DNA of 48,555 bases from Lachnospiraceae bacterium (GCA_015056975.1 SVFG01000009.1:1-48555), one strand, 5' to 3'. Shown: positions 1-8,821, counted from the stretch's first letter. The notes: a model not told the origin generated them from the sequence alone. Numbers and translations are program-made.

Positions 1-357
1 GAGTGTGCTTTCAACCAGCTTGGTTGCCATTCCGATAACTGCCGACAGCATCATCCAAACCAAAGCTCCGGGACCGCCCAGCACCATAGCGGTTGTTACT
101 CCCACTATATTTCCCGTCCCTATTGTGGCAGCAAGCTCTGTTGTCAAAGAAGAAAAGGAAGACACCTGTCCCTTTTCTCTTTTTTTCTCTCCTGCCGTCC
201 CACCGCCAAAAGCATATTTTAAAGCTTTACCAAGGTTTTTTAATGGCAAAAACTTAAGCTTTATCATCAAGTAACATCCTGTACCCAGTAGTAATACAAG
301 CAACCACGGTCCCCATACAAGCCTATCCAAATAATCTATCCACTGCGAAATTTGCAT
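1..357 (-). CDS. Sodium:alanine symporter (AGCS family), N-terminal part, cut by window edge
   Basis: The first 119 residues of a membrane protein whose remainder lies left of the window. It opens with an amphipathic stretch, then a hydrophobic helix (WGPWLLVLLLGTGCYLMIKL, about 15-34). A glycine-rich segment typical of the AGCS sodium/amino acid symporters follows (LAATIGTGNIVGVTTAM, then GGPGALVWM). Members of the family import alanine or glycine with sodium across the cytoplasmic membrane. The ATG at 355-357 is the only start that keeps the first helix. It lies only a few bases beyond an intrinsic terminator, and the nearest GGAG sits inside that terminator stem, so its expression arrangement is odd. 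Family assignment is strong; substrate is inferred. Confidence 0.85.
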   Translation of the reverse strand, partial: MQISQWIDYLDRLVWGPWLLVLLLGTGCYLMIKLKFLPLKNLGKALKYAFGGGTAGEKKREKGQVSSFSSLTTELAATIGTGNIVGVTTAMVLGGPGALVWMMLSAVIGMATKLVESTL

Positions 358-362
358 AACAC

Positions 363-411
363 AAAAAGTCTCCGGCACTTTATATATCTATATCCGTGCC
401 GGAGACTTTTT
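363..411 (-). terminator. Intrinsic terminator after the zinc-ribbon/TPR gene
   Basis: A perfect 12-bp stem (AGTCTCCGGCAC at 367-378 with its complement at 396-407) and a 17-base loop, with T runs on both sides so it could act in both directions. On the minus strand it follows the stop codon at 426 and ends just before the symporter start at 357. Confidence 0.88.
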
Positions 412-425
412 ATGATATTATTGTC

Positions 426-2864
426 TTATATTTCGCTTGTATACCCTGTTTTTACTGCATCAGAGAACTGATAATCATATGAATGATATTCTTCCGTTGT
501 CCAATCTGTTTGATTATATTTCTCAAGCAAATTGCCATATACATCATAGTTGTATGAATAAACATACTCATAACCGGTTCCGTCAGGAATATAGTAATAT
601 CTGTCTAAAGTCATATTATCGTATTCATCATATTCATACTCATAATAATACTCATTATTACCGTTTTTAATAACACGACCATTGGCATCATAATATGTAT
701 AAGAATCATAATTTTCTTCTGTCAGGTCTTCCACAACATAAGAGCTCATGATACCTGTGCCTTCATAATATTGATAATATATGATGCGGTCTATAACTGC
801 GGTTACAGTATTACCATAAAACATTGTTTCAGTTAAAATGTTGCCTGCAGAATCATAGGTATAATCACTGGAACAATAATCCTTATTCTCATCAATATAT
901 GTCTCATTAATAAGAAGACCGTTTTCGTATGTGCTATACATTTCATCTGTGATGGTGCCATCTTCAGCTTCACATCTCCATGAAATTAAATTCTCTCCGT
1001 CATATTCATTAATCCTTACTTGTGAATATGAATATATAATTTCATCATACTGCTTTTCCGTAACAGTATTTGTGATTTTTTGAATTTTGTCGTTACTATA
1101 TTCATAAGAATTAATACTCTCATAAGAGTATGTATTTTGAATGCCATCATTTGAAACATATAAATATAAGGTTTCATTTCCCTGGTCATCATATGCATAC
1201 TGATATGATTGAGCGGAAATCAATTCACCTGCTTCATATTGATAATATGCATTCCATAATGTCTTTCCGTCATCCGTATAATTCCATTCTTGAGAATATA
1301 CAATCTCACCAAGTCCATTATACTCTGTGGTATTGATAATATTATCCTTATCATCATATTGATATGTATATTTATAGATAAGATTATCACCACTGTCATA
1401 CCCTGCATAGGAAATCTGGTTGCCATTATTATCATACTCGTAACAATACCTGTTATTCATATAACCATACTCATCATAGTATATCTCTTCACTTATATTA
1501 CCCTGTTCATTGTAATAAGTCTCAGAAATCTTATTATTGTATGGATTAAATGCAACATAATATGTTGTGTTTCCATTTTGGTCAAAATATTCTTCTTCTA
1601 AATAGAGTGAATAAGGACTATCCTCCCAAATATATGAAGTATTCTCTTTTGTAATAATGATATTATTATTATAAAATGCTTTCTTCTCTTCAAGCTTAGC
1701 CACATCATCAGCATCTGTAATTACACCAAGGCCATTATCTATCCAATAATTTGTATAATAGATATCTCCTCTGTCTGCATTTACCTGTGCAAGTCCAAGA
1801 TAAACATCAACGCAATTGGAATCTATATTATTTGCATTGTAGAAATAACTCTCAGCACTATAGGTATCACCCTCTTCAAGTGCAGCATAACCTCTTAAAA
1901 TATTGCAGTCTACAAGTGCTACATTAGCTTTTTCATAATGAGAAGAATCACCGAGATTCATTGCCTCATAAAAATAACTCTCAGCAGCAACATAATCACC
2001 GGAATCAAGCATATTATTGCCGATACCAAGCATACAATCTGCTTTCTTAAGCATCGCATTATTAGCTAAATCACTATCATCGGATGCAATTACTTCATCG
2101 TACAAATCAATTGCACCTAAATAGTCATTCGAAGAAAGTGCTTTATTCGCCTTCTCATATTTGCAGGATACAATCCCCTTCTTAGCCACCTTATTCTTCT
2201 TGTCCATTTTTAAGATGGTTTCATAGGTAGCAATCGCCTCATCATAGCTTCCTGCCTTAAACTGCTTATCTGCAAGCTTCTCATAGGCGTTCAGCATACC
2301 GTCCTCTGCTTCTTCAGAATCCTTGATTTCAAGAGCACTCTCATAAAGAGTAATAGCCTCCTCATAATTGGATTCACTCATACAAGTTTCAGCGTTGCCC
2401 ATAATTTTTTTAAACTTTGCACCGGGGCTAAAGAATAAAAGATATGCCACAACAGCTGCAGCTGCAAGCACAACAACTACTGCAATAATGGTAATCCAAA
2501 GCCAAGCTTTGCTCTTCTTACCTTCTTTTGCTTTCTTCTCTTTCTTGACCTTTTGGGGTGCAACCGGTTCTGTAACTTGTACCGGCTGAGCAACGGGTTG
2601 AGGTGCTACTGTTGGTATGGGCGCCACTACGGGTTGAGGTGTCACTGCAGTTACAGGCTCCACTGCCGGCTGAGGCGCTACTACAGTTACAGACTCCACT
2701 GCCGGCTGAGGCGCTGCTACAGGTGTAGACTCCATTGCAGGCTGAGGTACTACTGCAGGCGCAGGCTCTACTACAGGCTGAGGTGCTGCCTGCACGGGTG
2801 TACCGCAGTTCCCACAGAACTTTGCATCATCATTTAACTGGGTTCCACAATTCTTACAAAACAT
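426..2864 (-). CDS. Zinc-ribbon, single-pass membrane protein with TPR repeats and a tyrosine-rich YD-like repeat domain
   Basis: 812 residues in five parts. Residues 1-22 are a zinc ribbon with CxxC at 3-6 and 17-20. Residues 27-98 are six 12-residue repeats rich in APQP/VE. A lysine-rich linker and one membrane helix follow (about 120-145). Residues about 150-420 are TPR-like helical repeats (for example YEEAITLYESALEIK and YDEAIATYETIL). Residues about 430-812 are Tyr/Asn/Asp-rich repeats of the form YxYDxxGNxxxxxYY, resembling YD/RHS repeats. The zinc ribbon should be cytoplasmic and the TPR and YD parts outside. No enzymatic motif is seen. It seems to be transcribed alone. Function unknown; a scaffold or cell-surface role is only inference. 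Confidence 0.8.
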   Translation of the reverse strand: MFCKNCGTQLNDDAKFCGNCGTPVQAAPQPVVEPAPAVVPQPAMESTPVAAPQPAVESVTVVAPQPAVEPVTAVTPQPVVAPIPTVAPQPVAQPVQVTEPVAPQKVKKEKKAKEGKKSKAWLWITIIAVVVVLAAAAVVAYLLFFSPGAKFKKIMGNAETCMSESNYEEAITLYESALEIKDSEEAEDGMLNAYEKLADKQFKAGSYDEAIATYETILKMDKKNKVAKKGIVSCKYEKANKALSSNDYLGAIDLYDEVIASDDSDLANNAMLKKADCMLGIGNNMLDSGDYVAAESYFYEAMNLGDSSHYEKANVALVDCNILRGYAALEEGDTYSAESYFYNANNIDSNCVDVYLGLAQVNADRGDIYYTNYWIDNGLGVITDADDVAKLEEKKAFYNNNIIITKENTSYIWEDSPYSLYLEEEYFDQNGNTTYYVAFNPYNNKISETYYNEQGNISEEIYYDEYGYMNNRYCYEYDNNGNQISYAGYDSGDNLIYKYTYQYDDKDNIINTTEYNGLGEIVYSQEWNYTDDGKTLWNAYYQYEAGELISAQSYQYAYDDQGNETLYLYVSNDGIQNTYSYESINSYEYSNDKIQKITNTVTEKQYDEIIYSYSQVRINEYDGENLISWRCEAEDGTITDEMYSTYENGLLINETYIDENKDYCSSDYTYDSAGNILTETMFYGNTVTAVIDRIIYYQYYEGTGIMSSYVVEDLTEENYDSYTYYDANGRVIKNGNNEYYYEYEYDEYDNMTLDRYYYIPDGTGYEYVYSYNYDVYGNLLEKYNQTDWTTEEYHSYDYQFSDAVKTGYTSEI
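2571..2786 (-). repeat. Six tandem 36-bp coding repeats (APQP repeats)
   Basis: Within the zinc-ribbon protein gene, six consecutive 12-residue units (codons 27-98) share the pattern xPQPxxxxxxxV. Units three and four are nearly identical at DNA level. The segment encodes a flexible Pro-rich spacer between the zinc ribbon and the membrane helix. Such tandem repeats can vary in copy number between strains. Confidence 0.8.
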
Positions 2865-2939
2865 GTCAGTTCTTACCTTTCATTTGTATTTTCATTACAT
2901 AATTCCATTTTAATATTTCGTTAACAAATTGTCAACGTC

Positions 2940-2970
2940 AAAAGGAGCCTCCGATGGAGACTCCTTTTTT
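2940..2970 (-). terminator. Intrinsic terminator after cotJC
   Basis: Stem AAAAGGAGcCTCC / GGAGaCTCCTTTT (2940-2952 with 2956-2968), a three-base loop and T runs at both ends. It lies five bases beyond the cotJC stop codon and closes the cotJ operon. Confidence 0.85.
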
Positions 2971-2974
2971 CGAA

Positions 2975-3589
2975 TTACTTATCACAGCACTCACACATAT
3001 CAAAACCGGGGTTAAATGCATAGAAATTCTTACTGTTTAACTTATCCTGTGTGATACGCAGAGCTTCACCAAATCTCTGGAAATGAATAATTTCACGCTG
3101 ACGAAGGAATCTAATCGGTGCACACACATCAGGATCCTTTACAAGTCTCAGAATATTGTCGTAAGTGGTACGTGCCTTCTGCTCAGCAGCCATATCTTCA
3201 AACAAATCTGTGATTATATCACCTTTAGACTGAAACTGATTTGCATTGAAGGGAACGCCGCCTGCAGCCTGGGGCCAAAGGCCAACGGTATGGTCCACAT
3301 AATACTTGTCGAAGCCACTCTTTTCAATCTCTTCCATAGACAGGTTACGTGTCAATTGAAACACAATCGCACCTACCATCTCAAGATGAGCAAGCTCTTC
3401 CGTACCGATATCCGTAAGCAGTCCCGCAACCTCCTTATAGGGTGTAGCAAAACGCTGTGACAGATAACGCATACTTGCTGCAAGTTCACCGTCGGGACCG
3501 CCAAACTGTGAAATAATTACCTGAGCAAGCTTTGCATTGGGCTCCTTAATATTTACAGGAAACTGAAGTCTTTTTTCATAATTCCACAT
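2975..3589 (-). CDS. cotJC: Spore coat protein CotJC (manganese-catalase-like)
   Basis: 204 residues starting MWNYEKRLQFPVNIKEPN, the characteristic start of CotJC, a spore coat protein with the ferritin-like fold of manganese catalases. Metal-ligand type glutamates and histidines are visible (GGPDGELAA, EELAHLEMVGA, EDMAAEQKARTTY, REIIHFQRFGEAL). Whether it has catalase activity in the coat is not shown by sequence. The start at 3589 overlaps the cotJB stop as TAATG and has AGGAG about 11 bases upstream; a longer open frame to 3637 has no such site. The C-terminus is Cys-rich (MCECCDK). It is the last gene of cotJABC, expressed in the mother cell in bacilli. Confidence 0.95.
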   Translation of the reverse strand: MWNYEKRLQFPVNIKEPNAKLAQVIISQFGGPDGELAASMRYLSQRFATPYKEVAGLLTDIGTEELAHLEMVGAIVFQLTRNLSMEEIEKSGFDKYYVDHTVGLWPQAAGGVPFNANQFQSKGDIITDLFEDMAAEQKARTTYDNILRLVKDPDVCAPIRFLRQREIIHFQRFGEALRITQDKLNSKNFYAFNPGFDMCECCDK

Positions 3590-3843
3590 TAGCCGCACAC
3601 TCCTTCCCAAGGCAGGGGAGCCATTCCCCATCTCCACTCTTTATTGCTCTCTGCCAAATCCTTGGTAAGAGGATAATACTTCATGGAAAACTCCTTCATC
3701 AATTGATTTTTGATGCGCGCATAATGGTTAAAATACTCCATGGCATTGCAATCAAAGGGATGCGTATCCAGATATTGAGTCAATTCTACAAGTGTAAAAT
3801 CAATCACATTGATATCATTTAAGAGACGTTCTTTGCTATCCAT
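3589..3843 (-). CDS. cotJB: Spore coat protein CotJB
   Basis: 84 residues. Its helical N-terminal part (LLNDINVIDFTLVELTQYLDTHP) and the C-terminal KEWRWGMAPLPWEG signature are typical of CotJB. The protein is needed with CotJA and CotJC for assembling this part of the spore coat in bacilli. The start at 3843 is preferred over an upstream ATG at 3852, because that ATG is part of the ribosome binding site GGAGATG. The start overlaps the cotJA stop and the stop overlaps the cotJC start, both as TAATG, so the three are translationally coupled. Confidence 0.93.
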   Translation of the reverse strand: MDSKERLLNDINVIDFTLVELTQYLDTHPFDCNAMEYFNHYARIKNQLMKEFSMKYYPLTKDLAESNKEWRWGMAPLPWEGVCG

Positions 3844-4010
3844 TACACACATCTCCTTCCCGTAAAAGGTTTATTTAATTCAGGAAAAATAGTACCTGCA
3901 CAGAAGGCTTTTTCCAAATCGTCGTAGATTTTATCAAATTGCTGCCAGGGCACATAAGCCATTGCAATCTGATACTTATCACAACGCTCTTCCATATAAT
4001 AGTCTTGCAT
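3843..4010 (-). CDS. cotJA: Spore coat associated protein CotJA
   Basis: 55-residue protein beginning MQDYYMEERCDKYQIAMAYV and ending GRRCV. It carries the CotJA signature: AMAYVPWQQF, then a helix, then AGTIFPELNKPF. The start codon lies after AGGAAAGGAACGCT. It is the first gene of the cotJABC operon and is easily missed because of its length. Directly downstream, cotJB and cotJC overlap by one base each. The family is recognised with confidence; its exact coat function is poorly known. Confidence 0.92.
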   Translation of the reverse strand: MQDYYMEERCDKYQIAMAYVPWQQFDKIYDDLEKAFCAGTIFPELNKPFTGRRCV

Positions 4011-4076
4011 AGCGTTCCTTTCCTATCATATTTTCTTTTCTATATATGATATGAAAGCAAATTCCTTTGGTGACTT

Positions 4077-5531
4077 TCAACTTTCCTTCTTGTTATTTTT
4101 TAATGCTCCCGGTAACCTTCGTCTCACTAAGCGGTTTTTAAATTTGGTCCACTTAAACGGTATTAACGGAGACAGATAGCTTTGTCCTGAAACCGTCTTA
4201 TTTAGTGCCATAAACATAAAGCTGACAATAAGACTTCCAATATATCCCCACAATCCCAAAAGCTGTGTCAGAATCAGATTTAATATTCGCAAAAACTTCA
4301 GTGCATAGCCCAGCTCATAATTTGCCTGAGTGTAATTGGCAATAGCTACAAACGCCATATAAAGCATTACCTCCGAAGAAAACCAGCCGCTGTTTACCGA
4401 GAACTCTCCAAGCACAAGTGCCGCCATAACACTTAATGGAGTACTCAGCATATTAGGCGTATTTACAGCAGCCAGTCTCAGACCATCTATTGCAAGCTCC
4501 AATATTAAAAACTGCCATAAAAGAGGAACATTGGGAGCCTCCTTTAACAGAATAAAGGAAAAACTTTCCGGCACCCACTGCGGATGATTTACAAACAATA
4601 AAAACGTAGGGGTAAGAAGAAAGGTTAACAGCGCAATCAAAAAACGGGTAATTCTCAAATAAGTTCCAGTGATGGGCGGGAAATAATAATCATCAGCCTC
4701 TTCTACTACATCAAAAATGGTTGTAGGCGTAATCATGGCAGAAGGAGAATTATCTACCAAAATAACAATATTTCCCTCAAGTACCTGTGCTGCAGCAGTA
4801 TCCGGGCGCTCCGTATATTTGAATTTCGGAAAAGGATTGTACCATTTTTTTTGATAGAGACATTCTGCCAGGCTCTCCTGATTCATGGTCAGGGAATCTA
4901 CATGAATGGCTTCTATCTTGCTTTTTATTTCTTTAAGAAATGCATGATCCACTCTGTCTTCCATGTAGCAAAGTACTATATCCGTCTGACTGCTCTCACC
5001 GGCATTCATCATCTCCATTCGAAGTGAAGCACTTCGGATACGTCTTCGAATCATGGCAGTATTAAACACTATGGTTTCTACAAAACCATCCTTGGAACCG
5101 CGAAGAACCTTATCCTTCTCAGGCTCCGACACGCTGCGGGCAGGATAAGTTCTGGTATCCAAAAGAAGTGCTTTCTTATAGTCGTCAATCAATAACACAA
5201 ACACTCCGGACAACAAAAAATGCAATATGTTTTTCCAGTTATTCTCCATATCCACTTCTATATAGGGAATGTACTTTTTTGCCATTTCATGTACATCAGT
5301 TGCCATCTTGTCCGGAGTAATCGTCATGAAAAACTCCAACAGCTTCTGCATCTGTTCGTCCTTACAGAAGCCGTCAATAAAATACATACATGCTTCACGA
5401 CCACCTATATACACAATCCTGTGTACAACATCAAAATTGTGGTCCACATCAAGCTTTGCATTCAGATAGTCAATATCCTTTTTCAGATTTCCTGATATCA
5501 GTCCCTGATCCTGTAAATTTTCATTATTCAA
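4077..5531 (-). CDS. GerA-family spore germination protein (GerAA/SpoVAF type)
   Basis: About 484 residues. The N-terminal soluble half contains VVHRIVYIGGREACMYFIDG and AEDR-like segments of GerA receptor A subunits. The C-terminal half has four to five membrane helices, with the conserved PPITGTYLRITRFLIALL and LRLAAVNTPNMLSTPLSVM stretches. GerA proteins sit in the spore inner membrane and respond to germinants; the SpoVAF branch associates with the dipicolinate channel. No gerAB or gerAC follows, which favours an orphan or SpoVAF-like role. I place the start at TTG 5531 because AAGGGAG lies eight bases upstream; in-frame GTG 5561 and ATG 5555 lack a visible site. Confidence 0.88.
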   Translation of the reverse strand: MNNENLQDQGLISGNLKKDIDYLNAKLDVDHNFDVVHRIVYIGGREACMYFIDGFCKDEQMQKLLEFFMTITPDKMATDVHEMAKKYIPYIEVDMENNWKNILHFLLSGVFVLLIDDYKKALLLDTRTYPARSVSEPEKDKVLRGSKDGFVETIVFNTAMIRRRIRSASLRMEMMNAGESSQTDIVLCYMEDRVDHAFLKEIKSKIEAIHVDSLTMNQESLAECLYQKKWYNPFPKFKYTERPDTAAAQVLEGNIVILVDNSPSAMITPTTIFDVVEEADDYYFPPITGTYLRITRFLIALLTFLLTPTFLLFVNHPQWVPESFSFILLKEAPNVPLLWQFLILELAIDGLRLAAVNTPNMLSTPLSVMAALVLGEFSVNSGWFSSEVMLYMAFVAIANYTQANYELGYALKFLRILNLILTQLLGLWGYIGSLIVSFMFMALNKTVSGQSYLSPLIPFKWTKFKNRLVRRRLPGALKNNKKES

Positions 5532-5599
5532 AACAAGAACTCCCTTCCGGTTCATACTCACACTTTTATTTAGTGCTAGTCTGCCCGAAAGGGAGTAAA

Positions 5600-6115
5600 T
5601 TATGCTTTTGTGGTACTGCCAAAGCCGCCGTTTCTGATGCCCTCAGCATCATCATCCACCGTAATACCATACTCTAAGAAAATACCCTGAACCATCCCGG
5701 TACCTGCGGCAATCTCCACCGTCTTACCTTCGTTGGAATCGTTGGTCAGTTTTACAAAAATATGTCCTTCATTGTCAGAATAAAAATAATCACTGTCAAT
5801 TACACCCACAGTATTGTTTAACTGAAGACGGAACTTAAAGCCAAGACCGCTTCTTGGATAGAGCTTTAACACCCAGTCCTCCTCCATTTCCGCACGAATA
5901 CCGGTAGGAACCTTGATAGTGGTTCCGGGTGGTAAGCTGAAGGCAAAGGGTGCAAAGAAATCATATCCTGCACTGCCTTTTGTGGCTCTTTTGGGAAGTT
6001 CTATGGATTCATACATATCCTCCAAATCTTTCTCTGTATATTGTGGAAAATCATCCCGCATGGAGCCGATAAACTGCTCCATTGATACCTTGTGAAATTT
6101 AGCTATTCTATGCAT
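5600..6115 (-). CDS. dut: dUTP diphosphatase (trimeric dUTPase)
   Basis: 171 residues with the five dUTPase motifs in order: SAGYDF (48-53), PRSG (87-90), NTVGVIDSDY (101-110), GMVQGIFLEY (140-149) and NGGFGST (162-168). The enzyme hydrolyses dUTP to dUMP and pyrophosphate, keeping uracil out of DNA and supplying thymidylate synthesis. There is an N-terminal extension of roughly 35 residues compared with the shortest homologues. The ATG at 6115 has AGGAG nine bases upstream. It lies just downstream of nrdG and may share its transcript, which would fit nucleotide-pool control. Confidence 0.93.
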   Translation of the reverse strand: MHRIAKFHKVSMEQFIGSMRDDFPQYTEKDLEDMYESIELPKRATKGSAGYDFFAPFAFSLPPGTTIKVPTGIRAEMEEDWVLKLYPRSGLGFKFRLQLNNTVGVIDSDYFYSDNEGHIFVKLTNDSNEGKTVEIAAGTGMVQGIFLEYGITVDDDAEGIRNGGFGSTTKA

Positions 6116-6142
6116 GCTTTTGTACTCCTGTATTATGTTTTT

Positions 6143-6652
6143 TTACGCATAATCCTCACAATGTAAGATAGGCAGAATGGGTGCATCTGATGCAAGTGTT
6201 GCCTGTACATCAATGACTCTCTGGTTTTTGCTGCCCTTCCAAAGGAGTTTAGCATCCTTTTCCGCTATATGGAATTCACCGTCAACCAAAACATCCACAT
6301 ACTGCATAATGGGATATTCAAAAATATCCTCCCAACTGTCTCCTGTGTACATCCATATAGTTTTGTTCGGATATTTCTCCTTAATTTCTGCCATAAACTG
6401 GCGCACTTCCAGCCTGTTTGCCGGATGAAGAGGATCTCCGCCGGAAAAGGTTATTCCTGAAATATAGCTTTTATCTAACTGTTCAAATATTTCTTCCTTT
6501 GCGGCATCATCAAATAAAAGACCGCCGTCCGGATCCCATGTGATGGGGTTATGACACTCCTTACAGCAATGGTTGCAGCCCGCTACCCATAGCACTACGC
6601 GCAGCCCGTCACCATTGAGCATATCGTCCTTTGTTATGTTATGATATCTCAT
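6143..6652 (-). CDS. nrdG: Anaerobic ribonucleotide reductase activating enzyme NrdG
   Basis: 169-residue radical SAM protein with the CxxxCxxC iron-sulfur motif at Cys26, Cys30 and Cys33, followed by the GGDP-type SAM-binding segment (SGGDPLHPAN, about 75). It uses S-adenosylmethionine to form the glycyl radical on NrdD. The length is typical for the family. It begins three bases after the nrdD stop, so it is translated from the same transcript. Confident identification. Confidence 0.95.
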   Translation of the reverse strand: MRYHNITKDDMLNGDGLRVVLWVAGCNHCCKECHNPITWDPDGGLLFDDAAKEEIFEQLDKSYISGITFSGGDPLHPANRLEVRQFMAEIKEKYPNKTIWMYTGDSWEDIFEYPIMQYVDVLVDGEFHIAEKDAKLLWKGSKNQRVIDVQATLASDAPILPILHCEDYA

Positions 6653-6655
6653 CTA

Positions 6656-8821
6656 TCACATGCTTTTCCTTTCTGCAATTTCTGCCATTTTGGCGTCGTT
6701 CAAACGGGTATCACCGTGCACACGGGAGTAGGACAGATATCCGTTCATTCTATCAATCTTGGTCAAATTACGGCTACCGCACTTGGGGCACACATCCATT
6801 TCAAGCTCCTGATGTCCGCAATCGTCACAATATGCCAAAGATAAATTAACTCCCTCATAGAAGCCCATGTCCATTGCACGGCGAACCAAGGTCTTTACCG
6901 CCTCCACATTGTAATCAATGGGGTACTTCACATACTGAATCTTTCCGCCATTACTCAAATCCCAGAAACGGTCCTCAAGATTCTGCTTCTGAATGGGGGT
7001 AATATCTTCAGACACATGGCAGTGGAAGCTGTTGCTTACATATTCTCTGTCGGAAACACCTTCTATAATACCGTATTTTTTACGGAACTGCTTTACCTGT
7101 AAACCGCACAGATTCTCTGCCGGAGTACCGTAAATCGCATAGAGATTACCATCCTCTTCCTTGTATTCACTGATTCTTTTATTGATATGCTCCATAACTT
7201 CCACAGCAAAGGCTCCATCCTCAACAAGGGACTTCCCGTTGTAAAGCTCCTGAAGCTCATTTAAAGCAGTAATACCAAAGCTTGCAGTTGCCGCCTTAAG
7301 CAGAGGCTTAATCTTGTCGGTAAGCTTTAAATTACCGCCAAGGAAACCGCCCTCGCAATACGCAAGAGGATTGGTGGAAGCACGCATCTCACCGAGGTAT
7401 GCATAGGTACGAATATGAAGCTGACGAATCAGATTCAGATAGTAATCAAGTACCTCGTAAAAATCTCTGCTTTCTTTTCTGGATTTTGCAAGTATCATAG
7501 GCAAATGTAAGGAAACCGCACCGATATTAAATCTTCCCACAAAAATGGGTACATCATTCTCATCTGCAGGATGCATACCACCTCTCTCATACCAGGGTGA
7601 AAGAAACGCTCTACATCCCATGGGAGAAATGATTTTGCCGTACTGCTTGTACATACTTGCAACATAACCCTTACCGGTTAAGGACAGCCAGTCGGGATAC
7701 ATGGTCTTTGCAGAGCATTGCACACCGGCTTCAAATACATCCTCAAGAGGCTTTCCGGGTCCGTGAAGCTCTTCATCATAAAGAAATACAATCTTGGGGA
7801 ACAATACAGGCTTCTTACATTCCTTCTTACCCTGTCCCTTACGACGCACATTTAACATGGTTATGGTACCAAGCTTTGCGAAGCGTCCGGTACCGGTACC
7901 TGCAGTAACCGTAATAAAGGGATAATCGCCACGTGAGCTTGCCACGGTATTAAACTTATATTCCCAGCCCTGGAAGCCCTGTTCAAATTCCTTTTCCACA
8001 TCCTTGTAGGATACTTCCTCTGCCTTTTCCTTATCTATGCCAAGGCTCATATATTTTTCTACATTGCGCTTATAAGATTTCTCTGCATAGGGCTCCAAAA
8101 TCAAATCAACGCTGGGCACGGTAAAACCGCCGTACTGCTGGCTTGCCGCACTAAGGACAATATCTCCGATAACGTCAAATGCAACATCCAGACTCTTGGG
8201 CTCATTGTACCAGATGTTACCCATCTCAAAGCCGCCGGAAAGCACATTCTGCACATCAAACAGACAACAGTTCATGGTATCTCTTCTGGCTGACATGTCA
8301 TGAACATAGATATATCCGTCACGGCATGCCTGAATCTCCTCAGTAGTAAGGAAAAACTTCTGATAAAGCTCTTTATTTAACTGATTAAAAATAAGACTTC
8401 TCTTGGTAGAAACAAGTGCAGAGTCTGTATTAGCGTTTTCCTTATCACCGATGTACATGATGGACTGGCTCTTCTTATAAACATCATCCAGCATGCGCAC
8501 AAAGTCCTGCTTATAGTTACGATAATCACGATAACTCTTCGCTACGAGAGGCTTTACCTGCTCCAAAGCACTCTCCACAATATTATGCATGATAGGGATG
8601 GGAACCTCTTCGGTATCAAGTTCATTAACTTTATCCACTACATATTGGCAGATATTTCTCTTTTCTTCATCCGTAAATTTGGTAAGTGCCCTGTATGCAC
8701 TTTTGCCAACAGCACTGATAACCTTCTGTACATTAAAAGCTTCTTTACTGCCGTCCTTTTTGATTACATAAACCGTCTTCTCCGGCTGATATTCCAAGCC
8801 ATAATTGATTTCCTCGCTCAT
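6656..8821 (-). CDS. nrdD: Anaerobic (class III) ribonucleoside-triphosphate reductase
   Basis: 721 residues. An N-terminal ATP-cone (about 13-105; KKDGSKEAFNVQKV) senses ATP/dATP and the large central part is the glycyl radical barrel. Near the end are a zinc site (C665, C668, C678, C681) and the radical site RMNGYL with Gly694. It reduces ribonucleotides to deoxyribonucleotides under anoxia. The gene is preceded by a strong sigma-A promoter and two NrdR boxes and followed directly by nrdG. The ATP-cone plus NrdR boxes imply double control by dNTP level. No aerobic reductase is visible here. Confidence 0.96.
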   Translation of the reverse strand: MSEEINYGLEYQPEKTVYVIKKDGSKEAFNVQKVISAVGKSAYRALTKFTDEEKRNICQYVVDKVNELDTEEVPIPIMHNIVESALEQVKPLVAKSYRDYRNYKQDFVRMLDDVYKKSQSIMYIGDKENANTDSALVSTKRSLIFNQLNKELYQKFFLTTEEIQACRDGYIYVHDMSARRDTMNCCLFDVQNVLSGGFEMGNIWYNEPKSLDVAFDVIGDIVLSAASQQYGGFTVPSVDLILEPYAEKSYKRNVEKYMSLGIDKEKAEEVSYKDVEKEFEQGFQGWEYKFNTVASSRGDYPFITVTAGTGTGRFAKLGTITMLNVRRKGQGKKECKKPVLFPKIVFLYDEELHGPGKPLEDVFEAGVQCSAKTMYPDWLSLTGKGYVASMYKQYGKIISPMGCRAFLSPWYERGGMHPADENDVPIFVGRFNIGAVSLHLPMILAKSRKESRDFYEVLDYYLNLIRQLHIRTYAYLGEMRASTNPLAYCEGGFLGGNLKLTDKIKPLLKAATASFGITALNELQELYNGKSLVEDGAFAVEVMEHINKRISEYKEEDGNLYAIYGTPAENLCGLQVKQFRKKYGIIEGVSDREYVSNSFHCHVSEDITPIQKQNLEDRFWDLSNGGKIQYVKYPIDYNVEAVKTLVRRAMDMGFYEGVNLSLAYCDDCGHQELEMDVCPKCGSRNLTKIDRMNGYLSYSRVHGDTRLNDAKMAEIAERKSM

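Noticed and set aside
1130..1601. Plus-strand open frames antisense to the YD-repeat part of the zinc-ribbon protein
   Set aside because: They follow the AT-rich, Tyr/Asn repeat composition of the real gene on the other strand. No ribosome site and no recognisable protein.
2571..2786. CRISPR-like array
   Set aside because: The 36-base period is tandem without spacers and in frame with the protein; it encodes APQP repeats.
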